Positions 33,888 to 43,071 of a stretch of 64,000 nucleotides of DNA are shown here, in pieces. The position numbers and the translations under genes are program-made. The stretch's first letter is position 1; the number at the start of each line of letters is the position of its first letter. The notes beneath the pieces are model-generated. The model did not search any database. It was not told the DNA's origin and was given only the letters and a program-made list of their open reading frames with translations. Origin of the DNA: Castellaniella hirudinis. Its GTDB lineage: Bacteria > Pseudomonadota > Gammaproteobacteria > Burkholderiales > Burkholderiaceae_B. The stretch is taken from assembly GCF_042651965.1 (NCBI RefSeq), contig NZ_JBHSDY010000010.1, positions 434,001 through 498,000 of the forward strand. The letters run 5' to 3'.

Positions 33888-34301
33888 ATGAACACCCGCA
33901 TCGCCCTGGTCATGCATGATCCCTTGGGAGAGGCCTTCGAGGTCTGCGCCCGGCACGTGCTGGGCCGCGTGCCTGACCTGACGGTGTTCGACATCGTGCC
34001 CGACGCCGATCCGCCCACCCAGACCGGCCGCATCCTGGACTGGATGCGCACGCAGGGGCCGGGCGAACCCGTCCTGATCCTGTGCGATCTGTACGGGGCG
34101 ACGCCGTTCAATATCGCCGCCCAGGCCCAGCGCCAGGCGCTGGAGGACGGCTACGTGGTGCATCTGCTGACCGGCACCAACGCCTGCATGGTGCTGAAAG
34201 CCTTGACAGACCAGCAGGAAAACCCTGAATCTCTCAGTGAACGCGTGCGTCAGGGGGCGTTGCGCGGTATCGTCAATGCGGAACCCCCGTGTGATTGCTA
34301 G
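33888..34301 (+). CDS. Mannose-family PTS EIIA protein
   Basis: The 137-residue protein has the EIIA-Man fold, with phosphoacceptor His10 (LVMHDPLGEAF) and CDLYGATPFNIA. No EIIB/EIIC permease genes are present, so with HPr and EI it forms a sugar-independent regulatory PTS relay, as in many betaproteobacteria. It directly abuts gshB and precedes ptsH by 12 bases. Confidence 0.93.
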   Translation: MNTRIALVMHDPLGEAFEVCARHVLGRVPDLTVFDIVPDADPPTQTGRILDWMRTQGPGEPVLILCDLYGATPFNIAAQAQRQALEDGYVVHLLTGTNACMVLKALTDQQENPESLSERVRQGALRGIVNAEPPCDC

Positions 34302-34313
34302 GAACCCATCTTC

Positions 34314-34583
34314 ATGCCTTCCATCGATCTGGTGATTTCGAACAAACTGGGCTTGCATGCGCGCGCGGCGGCCAAGCTGACCCAGTTGGCCGGGCGCTAC
34401 CGCAGTGACATCTTCATCTCGCGGGGGGCGCAGCGCGTCAACGCCAAGAGCATCATGGGCGTGATGATGCTGGCCGCAGGCCTGGGCGTCACCGTCAAGA
34501 TCGACGCCCAGGGCGAGGACGAAGCTCAGGCGCTGGCCGACATCCAGACCTTGTTCGAAGGCCGGTTCGGAGAAGCCGAATAA
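34314..34583 (+). CDS. ptsH: Phosphocarrier protein HPr
   Basis: An 89-residue HPr with the EI-dependent phosphorylation site His15 (KLGLHARAAAKL) and the regulatory Ser46 (NAKSIMGVMMLA). The Ser46 context suggests control by an HPr kinase encoded elsewhere. It accepts phosphate from EI and passes it to EIIA. Confidence 0.96.
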   Translation: MPSIDLVISNKLGLHARAAAKLTQLAGRYRSDIFISRGAQRVNAKSIMGVMMLAAGLGVTVKIDAQGEDEAQALADIQTLFEGRFGEAE

Positions 34584-34600
34584 GCCAGGCTGCATTGCGC

Positions 34601-36355
34601 ATGAATTCGCCGGAACCTGTTTCGTCCGCGCTCGCCTCCACCCTGTGCCTGTACGGCCAGGGGGTGGTGCGCGGCTATGCCATCGGCCGGGCCGTGGTGA
34701 TGAGCGCGGCTTCGCTCGAAGTCGCCCACTACCGCATTGCCGACGAGGACATCGAATCCGAGCAGCGGCGCTTTACCCGGGCGGTGGACGAGACCGTGCG
34801 CGACCTGGGCCAGATGGCCGAGGACCTGCCGGCCGATGCGCCGCGCGAGCTGGGCGTGCTGCTGTCGGTGCACGCCATGCTGCTGCAGGATCCCATGCTG
34901 ACGCAGTCCGTCTGTCAGTTGATCGCAGAGCGCCAATACAATGCCGAATGGGCGCTGACGACCCAGGGCCAGATCCTGGTCGAGCAGTTCTCCCTGATGG
35001 AGGACGCCTACCTGCGCGAGCGCGGCGGGGACGTGCGCCAGGTGATCGAGCGCGTGCTGCGGGTGCTGTCGGGGTCCGGGCACTGGCTGCCGAATCTGGA
35101 TGCCGTGAACGTCGACGGCAGCCTGATCGTGGTGGCGCGCGACATTTCCCCGGCCGACATGATGCGTCTGCGCGGCGGCCGTTTCGGCGCCTTCTTGACG
35201 GATCTGGGCGGGGCCACCTCGCACACGGCCATCGTGGCGCGCAGCATGAACGTGCCGGCCGTGGTCGGCATGGGGCTGGTGCGCACACTGGTGCGTGACG
35301 GCGACCGCCTGATCGTCGACGGCCTGAACGGGCTGGTCCTGGTCAATCCCTCGGACGCGGTGCTGCGGGAATATCAGGAACGGCAGGCGGCCTTTCTGCG
35401 CGAGCGCGACGAGCTCAAGTCGCTGCGCTTTGCGCCGGCCGTCACCCTCGACGGCATCCAGATCCGCATGGAAGCCAATATCGAGTTGCCGGAGGAGGCC
35501 GCCGATGCGCTGGCCGCCGGCGCCGAGGGCATCGGCCTGTTTCGCAGCGAATTCCTGTTCATGGGCCGCCCCGATCTGCCGGGCGAGGAAGAGCAGTACG
35601 AGGCCTATGCCTCGGTGGTGCGGACCATGGCCGGCCGGCCGGTCACCATCCGCACGCTGGACATCGGCGCCGACAAGACGCTGGACGGCGAGGCGACCGT
35701 GGCCACCAATCCGGCCCTGGGCCTGCGCGCGATCCGATACTGCCTGGCCAATCCCGAGATGTTCAACACGCAGTTGCGGGCGCTGCTGCGGGCAGCCGCG
35801 CACGGGCCGATCCGGGTGCTGTTCCCCATGGTGTCGCACATGCACGAGATCCATGCCGCCCGCCGCGCGCTGGCGCGGGCCGCCGAGGAATTGAGCGCCG
35901 AGGGCCTGCCTCACGACGCGGCCGTGCAGGTGGGGGCCATGGTCGAGATTCCCGCCATCGCCATCGCCATCGAACCCTTCGCCGAGACGCTGGATTTCCT
36001 GTCCATCGGCACCAATGACCTGATCCAGTACGTGCTGGCGATCGACCGGGGGGATACCGACGTGGCCTCTCTGTACGACCCGATGCATCCGGCGGTGCTG
36101 CGCCTGATCGCGCACACCATCAACGCCGGCGAACGCGTGGGCAAGCCCGTGTCGATCTGCGGCGAGATGGCCGGCGACGTGCGCGTCACCCGCATGCTGC
36201 TGGGGCTGGGCCTGACCGGGTTCTCCATGCATCCGCAGCAATTGCTGGATGTGAAGAAGGAAATCCGCAAGGCGCATTCCAATGCGCTGCGGGTCAAGGT
36301 CGCCTCGGCGCTGAATCGGGCCGAGCGCATCGACCTGTCCACACTGAATACCTGA
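34601..36355 (+). CDS. ptsI: PTS enzyme I (phosphoenolpyruvate-protein phosphotransferase)
   Basis: The 584-residue EI has the HPr-binding and phospho-His domain with the active His near residue 208 (GGATSHTAIVARS) and the PEP-binding barrel (GLFRSEFLFMGR, LDIGADKTL, EIPAIAI, SIGTNDLIQYVLAIDRG). The catalytic Cys lies near the C-terminus in PVSICGEMAGD. ATG 34601 is preferred to TTG 34595. It completes the EIIA-HPr-EI set. Confidence 0.97.
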   Translation: MNSPEPVSSALASTLCLYGQGVVRGYAIGRAVVMSAASLEVAHYRIADEDIESEQRRFTRAVDETVRDLGQMAEDLPADAPRELGVLLSVHAMLLQDPMLTQSVCQLIAERQYNAEWALTTQGQILVEQFSLMEDAYLRERGGDVRQVIERVLRVLSGSGHWLPNLDAVNVDGSLIVVARDISPADMMRLRGGRFGAFLTDLGGATSHTAIVARSMNVPAVVGMGLVRTLVRDGDRLIVDGLNGLVLVNPSDAVLREYQERQAAFLRERDELKSLRFAPAVTLDGIQIRMEANIELPEEAADALAAGAEGIGLFRSEFLFMGRPDLPGEEEQYEAYASVVRTMAGRPVTIRTLDIGADKTLDGEATVATNPALGLRAIRYCLANPEMFNTQLRALLRAAAHGPIRVLFPMVSHMHEIHAARRALARAAEELSAEGLPHDAAVQVGAMVEIPAIAIAIEPFAETLDFLSIGTNDLIQYVLAIDRGDTDVASLYDPMHPAVLRLIAHTINAGERVGKPVSICGEMAGDVRVTRMLLGLGLTGFSMHPQQLLDVKKEIRKAHSNALRVKVASALNRAERIDLSTLNT

Positions 36356-36434
36356 GTTGCATCCGGGGTCAGATCAAGACCCTGAACATATGACTGTTTC
36401 TAATAGACCGGTTCGTTGCTAGAATCTGGCGGCA

Positions 36435-38576
36435 GTGCTCTGGTGTTCGGTCCCGATATTTCCAGGTTCCTATTTGCAACACGTCCCCTTTCCTCGATCC
36501 GTGCGGCAGAAAGCCTCGCTGGCCTTCATTCTGGTGATGTTGCTGGCCGTCGGCAACGTCTCCATCGTCCAGTTCCTGCTGCGGGAAGGCGACGGCGTGG
36601 CTGCCACGCTGAACGTCGCGGGCAAGATGCGGATGCTGAGCCAGCGCATGGGCCTGTCCGCGCTGGCGCTGCACCAGTATCCGGGTCTGCCGGACCTGGC
36701 GCCGGATCAACTGCCCACGTTGTTCGACGAGGCGCATGACGCGCTGCGCCTGGGGGGGCGCGCCTTTGGCCTGGATATTCCCGCCGTGCCGAAGGCGCTT
36801 TCGCCGCAATTGCTGGACGTGCGCCAGGCCTGGATGCGCCAACAGCTCGCCGTCGATGCGCTGGCCCGCGCACCGGCCGGGGACCGGGTCGCCGTGGAGG
36901 CGCTGCTGCGGGCCAATACTGACCTGCTGGCCCGTACCGAAACGATGATGGACAGCCTGGTCGTCCAGGCGCGGGAAGTCCAGCGCCGCGCGCTGTACGG
37001 CGCCTATGCCCTGTTCGCGCTGGATCTCCTGCTGCTGGGGCTGGTCGGCTGGGTGGTTTCCCGGCGCATCCTGCAGCCCGTCCAGGCTTTGGCCCGGCAG
37101 TGCCGGGCCCTGGCGGTGGGCGACTATGCCGCGCGCTCAGACTTGCCGCCCGGCGATGAATTGGGCGAACTGGGTCGGGCGTTGAACGATTCCGCAGGGC
37201 GCATCGAACGCCTGCTGCGGGACATCGAGCAAGAGCATGCGGCGCTGGCCGATGCGCAATCCATGTTCAACGGCCTGTCCGACAATACCGTGGCCGGGAT
37301 CTACATGGTGGATGAGTCCCTGCGCTTTATCCACGTCAACACGCGCATGGCTGACATGCTGGGCTATCCGCAGGCCGTGCTGGCGGACGGTTTTCCGCTC
37401 CATCAGGTGTTCACCGGGGCGGACTACGAGACCGTCCAGGCCCAGGCGATGGAACGCCTGTCGGGGCGCGCGACCCGAACGCGCTACGAATGCGTGGCGC
37501 GGCGGGGTGACGGTGAACCGATCGAACTGGAAATCTTCGGTTCGCTGATGTCCCTGCATGGCCGGCCGGCCTTGATCGGCATCATGTTCGACATCACCGA
37601 GCGCAAGCGCGCCGAGGCCTCGGCGCGGCGGGCCGCCCTGGTGTACGCCCACACCAGCGAAGGCATGGTGGTCACGGATGCCGACGGCGTCATCCAGGAC
37701 GTCAATCCGGCTTTTACGGCGGTGACCGGCTACAGCGCCGACGACGTGGTCGGGCAGACCATGAATGTGCTCAGCTCCGGGCGCCACGACGAGGATTTCT
37801 ACCGGGTGATGTGGGCCAGGCTGCAGGACACCGGCCGCTGGAGCGGCGATATCCATAACCGGCGCAAGTCGGGAGAGGAATACGTCGAACGCCTGTCGAT
37901 CAATACGTCCTATAACGCGGACGGCAGCGTCAATTGCCGGATCGGCCTGTTTTCCGACGTGACCGAAAAGCGCCGCCGCGAGGCCTCGATCTGGCATCAG
38001 GCGCATCACGACCACCTGACCCAGTTGCCCAACCGCCAGATGTTCGAGGAAAACCTGCGGCTCAGTATCGAACAGGCCCGGCTGGGCGGGACGTCGTTCG
38101 CGGTGATCTTCCTGGATCTGGACCTGTTCAAGGACGTCAACGACACCCTGGGCCACGAGGCGGGCGACCAGTTGTTGCGCCTGGTGGGCCGGCGGCTGAC
38201 CGAGTGCGTGCGCAGTTCCGACCTGGTGGCGCGGCTGGGCGGTGATGAATTCACCCTCCTCGTCCGGGACATTGAAGATCCGGACGACATCTTTCCCGTG
38301 GCGGACAAAATCCTGGATTCTCTGTCCCAGCCCTTTGCGCTGGGACAGCAGACCGTGCAGATTTCCGCCAGCATGGGCGCGGCCTTCCATCCCCGTGACG
38401 GCGGCAGCGACAGCGAGCTGTTGCGGGCCGCGGATCTGGCCATGTACGCCGCCAAGGAACAGGGCCGCAATCACTTCCGCGTCTATGCCGCCGAGATGCG
38501 CGAATCCGTTCAGGTCCGCCAGGGGGAGTTCGCCAGGGGACCTGATCCGGCTTCGGCCCCGGCTCAGTCGGGGTAG
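36435..38576 (+). CDS. Membrane diguanylate cyclase: PilJ-type sensor, HAMP, two PAS, GGDEF
   Basis: A protein of up to 713 residues. N-terminal membrane helix (about 28-48), a periplasmic PilJ/NIT-like segment with NVAGKMRMLSQRMGL, a second helix (about 190-210), HAMP, two PAS domains (about 280-395 and 405-520), and a GGDEF domain with the intact motif ARLGGDEFTLL. An RxxD inhibitory site (RSSD) lies five residues before GGDEF. It should make cyclic di-GMP in response to an outside ligand, with product inhibition. The start is uncertain: GTG 36435, TTG 36474 or GTG 36501 are all possible. Its end overlaps amtB by 13 bases tail to tail. Confidence 0.9.
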   Translation: MLWCSVPIFPGSYLQHVPFPRSVRQKASLAFILVMLLAVGNVSIVQFLLREGDGVAATLNVAGKMRMLSQRMGLSALALHQYPGLPDLAPDQLPTLFDEAHDALRLGGRAFGLDIPAVPKALSPQLLDVRQAWMRQQLAVDALARAPAGDRVAVEALLRANTDLLARTETMMDSLVVQAREVQRRALYGAYALFALDLLLLGLVGWVVSRRILQPVQALARQCRALAVGDYAARSDLPPGDELGELGRALNDSAGRIERLLRDIEQEHAALADAQSMFNGLSDNTVAGIYMVDESLRFIHVNTRMADMLGYPQAVLADGFPLHQVFTGADYETVQAQAMERLSGRATRTRYECVARRGDGEPIELEIFGSLMSLHGRPALIGIMFDITERKRAEASARRAALVYAHTSEGMVVTDADGVIQDVNPAFTAVTGYSADDVVGQTMNVLSSGRHDEDFYRVMWARLQDTGRWSGDIHNRRKSGEEYVERLSINTSYNADGSVNCRIGLFSDVTEKRRREASIWHQAHHDHLTQLPNRQMFEENLRLSIEQARLGGTSFAVIFLDLDLFKDVNDTLGHEAGDQLLRLVGRRLTECVRSSDLVARLGGDEFTLLVRDIEDPDDIFPVADKILDSLSQPFALGQQTVQISASMGAAFHPRDGGSDSELLRAADLAMYAAKEQGRNHFRVYAAEMRESVQVRQGEFARGPDPASAPAQSG

Positions 38577-39793
38577 GCGGTTTCGCCGTGCGTCGCGGCG
38601 TCCAGGCCCTGGCGTTCCTCGTCGGGCGCGGCCCGCAGCCCCATCAGGCGATCGACCAGCAGGGCGCAGATCGCCGCGCTGGCGGCGGCCCACGCCAGGC
38701 TGACCAGCACGGCTTCGGCCTGCAGCCAGGTTTGATGCAGCAGCGCGCCCAGGCCCGCCGGGCCGGGGCCGCCCAGCGAGGCGGAATAGAAGACGCCTGT
38801 CAGCAGGGCGCCGACGATGCCGCCCACGGCATGGATGCCGAACACGTCGAAGGCGTCGTCGATGCCCAGTCTGCGCTTCAGGCCGCCGACCCCGTAGAGG
38901 GCGGCCCAGGAGGCGAGCGCACCGATGACGAGCGCCGCGCCCGGCGCGACCAGGCCGGCGGCCGGCGTGATGCCCACCAGCCCGGCAATGGCCCCGGAAG
39001 CGGCGCCCAGCAGCGAAGCCCGGCCCTTCAGGAGCCGCTCCGCCGACATCCAGGCCAGCACGCCGCAGACAGCCGCCAGCAAGGTGTTGGCCACGGCCAG
39101 GACGGCCTGCTCGTTGGCGGCCAGCGCCGATCCGCCGTTGAAGCCGAACCAGCCGATCCACAGCAGCGCGGCGCCGGTCAGGTTCAGCGGCAGGCTGTGG
39201 GGCAGCATGGCTTCCCGACCGTAGCCCAGCCGGGGGCCGACCCAGTAGGCGCCGACCAGGCCGGCCGCGCCGGCGCTGATATGGACGACGGTGCCGCCGG
39301 CGAAGTCCAGCGCGCCGCGCAGATGCAGCCAGCCGTCGCCGGCCCAGACCATGTGGGCGATCGGCATATAGCCCAGCGTGAACCACAGGCCGGCGAAGGC
39401 CAGTGCCGCGCCAAAGCGGGTGCGTTCGGCCATGCTGCCGGTGATCAGCCCGCAGGTGATGGCTGCGAAGGTCGCCTGGAACAGGGCGAAGAGCAGTTCC
39501 GGGATGGTGCCGAGCAAGGGCAGGGCGGCGGCGTCCCCGGGACGGTAGAGGCCGGCCAGCCCCAGGCGCGTCCATCCGCCCAGACCGCCGAAACCTTCGG
39601 TGAACACCAGAGAATAGCCATAGGCGAACCACAGGACCGTCACCAGCGCGCAGACGCTCAGCGTCTGCGTCATGACGGACAGCGCATGGCGCTTGCGTGC
39701 CAGACCGCCGTAGAACAGGGCCAGGCCCGGCATGCACATCAGCCAGACCAGCAGGGTCGAGGTCAGGGTCCAGACCAGATCACTCTTGTCCAT
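38564..39793 (-). CDS. amtB: Ammonium transporter
   Basis: The 409-residue protein is an Amt/Rh channel with about 11 membrane helices. The twin pore His residues are H171 (GGTVVHISAG) and H321 (FGIHAVGG), and other family stretches (ALFYGGLARKRHALSVMTQT, WIGWFGFNGGSAL) are present. It conducts ammonium into the cell and is gated by GlnK, encoded 26 bases upstream in the same operon. Expression is expected to depend on sigma-54/NtrC from the promoter at 40195-40211. Confidence 0.97.
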   Translation of the reverse strand: MDKSDLVWTLTSTLLVWLMCMPGLALFYGGLARKRHALSVMTQTLSVCALVTVLWFAYGYSLVFTEGFGGLGGWTRLGLAGLYRPGDAAALPLLGTIPELLFALFQATFAAITCGLITGSMAERTRFGAALAFAGLWFTLGYMPIAHMVWAGDGWLHLRGALDFAGGTVVHISAGAAGLVGAYWVGPRLGYGREAMLPHSLPLNLTGAALLWIGWFGFNGGSALAANEQAVLAVANTLLAAVCGVLAWMSAERLLKGRASLLGAASGAIAGLVGITPAAGLVAPGAALVIGALASWAALYGVGGLKRRLGIDDAFDVFGIHAVGGIVGALLTGVFYSASLGGPGPAGLGALLHQTWLQAEAVLVSLAWAAASAAICALLVDRLMGLRAAPDEERQGLDAATHGETAYPD

Positions 39794-39819
39794 GAGGTGT
39801 ACTCCTTTGCCAATGGGGG

Positions 39820-40158
39820 TCAGAGGGCGGCTTCGCCGGTTTCGCCGGTACGGATGCGCACGACGTGTTCAAGGGGGGTGACGAAGATCTTGCCGTCGCC
39901 GATCTTGCCGGTGCGGGCGGCCTGGCACAGGCATTCGACGGTCATGTCGACCAGAGCGTCCGGGACGGCGACCTGGATCTGCAGCTTGGGCAGGAAATCG
40001 ACCTGGTATTCCGCGCCCCGGTAGAGTTCGGTGTGTCCCTTCTGGCGGCCGAATCCCTTGGCCTCCGTGACCGTCATGCCCTGGATGCCGGCGGCCTCCA
40101 GTGCGGCGTGGGCTTCTTCCAGCTTGAAGGGCTTGATGAGTGCAGTGACGAGTTTCAT
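39820..40158 (-). CDS. glnK: PII nitrogen regulatory protein GlnK
   Basis: A 112-residue PII trimer subunit with the uridylylated Tyr51 at the T-loop tip (HTELYRGAEYQVDFLPK) and the B/C-loop segments ARTGKIGDGKIFV and VVRIRTGETGEAAL. It senses 2-oxoglutarate/ATP and blocks AmtB when nitrogen is plentiful. AAAGGAG lies 6 bases before its ATG. Confidence 0.97.
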   Translation of the reverse strand: MKLVTALIKPFKLEEAHAALEAAGIQGMTVTEAKGFGRQKGHTELYRGAEYQVDFLPKLQIQVAVPDALVDMTVECLCQAARTGKIGDGKIFVTPLEHVVRIRTGETGEAAL

Positions 40159-40194
40159 GAATGCTCCTTTGCGGTCTGCGTGTATGGAGATTCA

Positions 40195-40211
40195 AGCAAG
40201 AGGCGTGCCAG
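40195..40211 (-). promoter_or_regulatory. Sigma-54 promoter of glnK-amtB
   Basis: On the minus strand the sequence reads CTGGCACGCCTCTTGCT, an exact match to the -24/-12 consensus TGGCAC-N5-TTGC. It lies 37 bases before the glnK start codon, giving a leader of roughly 25 bases. Confidence 0.93.
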
Positions 40212-40566
40212 CTTTTTGGTTAGAGTGAGCCGAAGGCGCGGCGTGGGGAAAACGCACCGCCTCGGTGCGGCCCCGGGCCGGAATGGTGCGGCGGCGTGGC
40301 GATTTCACCCTCGGTGACCATGTGGTGTTGTGTCCAGTTGTTGTGCGGGCGGCCGGCCGCCGCAGGCCGGTCCAGATGGTTTTCTCCCTGGGTGCGTGGC
40401 CGGCGACCGGTGCCGGATCGGCCTGGGTCTGCGGACATCAGTCATTACATGTCAGGGTTTACCCGCGATCCAGGGCCGCTAGACTTGTAACCAAGCCGGT
40501 TGTAACAGACCGGTCCTCGAAAATGATCCGCCACTTCACACAGCGGAATTTTGTATAGGGAAGATC
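40212..40566. other. Intergenic region between glnK and the lipoprotein gene
   Basis: No gene is supported in these 355 bases. The left part should hold NtrC-type enhancer sites for glnK, but I could not identify a convincing one. Near 40485-40515 TTGTAAC occurs twice as a direct repeat and CCGG-flanked repeats are seen (CCGGTTGTAACAGACCGG), function unknown. Confidence 0.4.
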
Positions 40567-40971
40567 ATGAATACGACGCGTAAAACGCTGATTCTGGCCG
40601 CCATGGCGGCATCGCTGAGCTTGCTGGCCGCTTGCTCCAAGAGCGATGACGCTTCGGCGCCGCCTCCGGCCGCTCCCGCGCCTTCGACGGCGCCGACTCC
40701 GGCTCCCATGCCTCCCGGCTCGCCCGCTCCGCAGGAAGAGCAGAGCGCCCCTGCCGATCAGTCCATGGGGGACAAGATCAAAGAATCGGCCGGCGAGGCC
40801 TCGGACAAGGCGGCTGAACTCGGCCATGCCGTGTCCGCCAAGGCCGGTGAACTGGCCCACGAGGCGGGTGATGCCGCCAACAGCGCCCGTGAATCGGTGA
40901 AGGAAGGCGCGGCCAAGGCTGATGCCGCCATCCAGGGCGCCGTGGGCAACTCGAACGGCGGTTCCAAGTAA
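40567..40971 (+). CDS. Small lipoprotein with Pro/Ala linker and LEA-like amphipathic helix
   Basis: The 134-residue protein begins with a lipoprotein signal (LSLLAACSKSDD, lipidated Cys at residue 23). A Pro/Ala-rich linker follows, then an Ala/Lys/Glu helix (DKIKESAGEASDKAAELGHA and similar repeats) resembling LEA/CsbD-like stress segments. It should be anchored in the outer or inner membrane facing the periplasm. No defined family function; a general envelope stress role is only a guess. Confidence 0.75.
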   Translation: MNTTRKTLILAAMAASLSLLAACSKSDDASAPPPAAPAPSTAPTPAPMPPGSPAPQEEQSAPADQSMGDKIKESAGEASDKAAELGHAVSAKAGELAHEAGDAANSARESVKEGAAKADAAIQGAVGNSNGGSK

Positions 40972-41151
40972 GCAAGGCAGTACCGGCGCGCCGTACCGAG
41001 GGATCGGACGGCGCGCCGGCCTGTTCAGGGGCTCTCAAGGCACGGGGCAGAGACTCGGTGCAGCGGGACAAATCCGTCCCGCCCGCCGCCCGTGATTCCG
41101 TTCCCGTCGCTATAGTGCGGGAAATGGCCGGGAATCACGCGGGGAGAGCCG

Positions 41152-42669
41152 ATGTCGCTTGCAGTGCTATCCAGCCGGGCCCTGTTCGGGTTGCGGGTCT
41201 GGCCTGTGCAGGTCGAGGTCCACGTGGGCAGCGGCCTGCCTGCTTTTTCGATTGTCGGCCTGCCGGGCGCGGGCGTGCGCGAAAGCCGCGAGCGGGTGCG
41301 TTCGGCGCTGCTGAGCAGCGGTTTTGAGTTTCCGGCGGGACGGATCACCGCCAATCTGGCGCCGGCCGACTTGCCCAAGGACTCCGGTCGCTTCGATCTG
41401 CCGATCGCGTTGGGCGTGTTGCTGGCGTCGGGGCAGGTGGCCGATGCCCGGGGTCTGGCGCCTGACGTGCGGCATTACGTGCTGGCGGGCGAACTGTCGC
41501 TGACCGGCAGCATCGTGCCGGCGGATGCCGCGCTGGCGATTGCGCTGTCGGTCGTCCGCGACGACCCGCAGGCCGTGCTGATCATGGCGCCGGCAGCGGC
41601 CGGCGCGGCCGCCCGGGTGCCGGGACTGAAGGTGCTGGCGGCCGGAGGCCTGGACGAAGTCGTGGCCCATTTTGCCGGTCAGGCCGGATTGCCCATCGCC
41701 ACGCCGGCGCGCGACGAACCGGTGGATGAACCCCCCGCGCCCTGCCTGTCCGACGTCCGGGGGCAGGCGGCGGCCCGGCGCGCCCTGGAACTGGCGGCCG
41801 CCGGCGGGCATGGCCTGCTGATGAGCGGCTGTCCCGGCGTGGGCAAGAGCATGCTGGCGCGGCGCCTGCCCGGCTTGCTGCCGCCCCTGAGCGCCGAGCA
41901 AGCCCTGGAGGTGGCCGCCGTGCACGGGTTGGCCCGGTCCCGGCTCTCCCTGTCCCGGGTGCCGCCGTTCCGCGCCCCGCACCACGGCGCGTCCATGCCG
42001 GCGCTGGTGGGCGGGGGCGCCCGTCCCAGGCCCGGAGAAATCAGTCTGGCCCATCATGGTGTGTTGTTCCTGGATGAACTGCCGGAATTCGGCCGCCAGG
42101 CCCTGGAGGCGTTGCGCGAGCCCCTGGAGACCGGCTGCGTGACGGTCGCGCGGGCCGCCGGCAGTTGCACGTTTCCCGCCCGTTTTCAGCTCGTGGCGGC
42201 GATGAATCCGTGCCCCTGCGGCTGGTTCGGCCATCCTCATCCGCGGCGGGAATGCCGCTGTTCCCGGGAGGCCGTCGCGCGCTATCGGGCGCGGATTTCA
42301 GGCCCTTTGCTGGACCGGATCGATCTGCATGTCGGCCTGGGGGCGGAAGCCGCCTGGCTGGACGCGCCGCCGGGCGAGGCCTCGGCCCCGATCCGGGAAA
42401 GGGTGCGGGCCGCTCGCGACCGGCAATTGACGCGCCAGGGCTGCCTGAATGCCGATCTGGACGGCGCGGCCCTTGACCGTCACGGCGCGCCGGATGCCGA
42501 GGGCCAGGCGCTGCTGCTGCGTGCGGCTGCGGCCTGGGGCTGGTCGGCGCGCGCCGTGCGCCGGGCCCAGCGCGTGGCGCGGACCCTGGCCGACCTGGAC
42601 GGCGGCGACCGGGTCGAGGCCGTCCACATGGCCCAGGCGATCCAGTACCGTCCCGACGCCGATGCATGA
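41152..42669 (+). CDS. comM: ComM/YifB AAA+ ATPase (Mg-chelatase-like)
   Basis: The 505-residue protein has an N-terminal Lon-protease-like fold (VQVEVHVGSGLPAFSIVGLP), a central AAA+ domain with Walker A GCPGVGKSML and Walker B VLFLDELPEF, and a Cys-rich insert (NPCPCGWFGHPHPRRECRCS). ComM is a hexameric helicase promoting branch migration during integration of DNA taken up by transformation. It precedes ubiK, a common pairing in this group. Confidence 0.93.
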   Translation: MSLAVLSSRALFGLRVWPVQVEVHVGSGLPAFSIVGLPGAGVRESRERVRSALLSSGFEFPAGRITANLAPADLPKDSGRFDLPIALGVLLASGQVADARGLAPDVRHYVLAGELSLTGSIVPADAALAIALSVVRDDPQAVLIMAPAAAGAAARVPGLKVLAAGGLDEVVAHFAGQAGLPIATPARDEPVDEPPAPCLSDVRGQAAARRALELAAAGGHGLLMSGCPGVGKSMLARRLPGLLPPLSAEQALEVAAVHGLARSRLSLSRVPPFRAPHHGASMPALVGGGARPRPGEISLAHHGVLFLDELPEFGRQALEALREPLETGCVTVARAAGSCTFPARFQLVAAMNPCPCGWFGHPHPRRECRCSREAVARYRARISGPLLDRIDLHVGLGAEAAWLDAPPGEASAPIRERVRAARDRQLTRQGCLNADLDGAALDRHGAPDAEGQALLLRAAAAWGWSARAVRRAQRVARTLADLDGGDRVEAVHMAQAIQYRPDADA

Positions 42670-42758
42670 GCCGGATCCGGGTACGCCGCGTCCCGTCGGA
42701 CCGGCCGGACGAGGCCGGGTAAAATGACGCTTTCCCCTTTTCGATTCAGGAGGCCGCG

Positions 42759-42998
42759 ATGATCGCCCCCAATCAATTGTTCGACGACTTCCAGAAGAAC
42801 ATGTCCGAGTTCCTGGCCAAGACCCCGGCCGCCGACATCGAACGCAATATGAAGGCCTTCATGATGCAGGCGTTCGCCCGCATGGATCTGGTCACCCGCG
42901 AAGAATTCGACGTCCAGGCCGACCTGCTGGCCCGCGCGCTGGAGCGCGTCGAATCCCTGGAAGCCCGTGTGCAGGCGCTGGAACAAGGGAACGAATAG
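42759..42998 (+). CDS. ubiK: Ubiquinone biosynthesis accessory factor UbiK (BMFP)
   Basis: A 79-residue coiled-coil protein of the BMFP/YqiC family: short amphipathic N-terminus, then VTREEFDVQADLLARALERV and ESLEARVQALE typical of the trimeric coiled coil. UbiK assists the soluble Ubi complex in aerobic ubiquinone synthesis by binding lipids. Confidence 0.92.
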   Translation: MIAPNQLFDDFQKNMSEFLAKTPAADIERNMKAFMMQAFARMDLVTREEFDVQADLLARALERVESLEARVQALEQGNE

Positions 42999-43039
42999 AC
43001 ATGTCAGGGCAAATTGCCCTATAATCAAGGGCTTTCCCG

Positions 43040-43071
43040 AATTCCTCCGGGGTTTTCGTCTCGGGGGAATT
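43040..43071 (+). terminator. Stem-loop after ubiK / in the rpmI leader
   Basis: AATTCCTCCG and CGGGGGAATT form a 10-bp stem with one G-U pair and a 12-base loop, followed by GTCTTTTG. It could end the comM-ubiK transcript or be part of the rpmI-rplT leader. Confidence 0.5.

Noticed and set aside
37137..39737. Very long open frame on the minus strand (866 codons)
   Set aside because: It lies antisense to the cyclase gene and out of phase with amtB, shows low-complexity Arg/Gly/Pro composition and matches no family. High-GC third positions keep it open.
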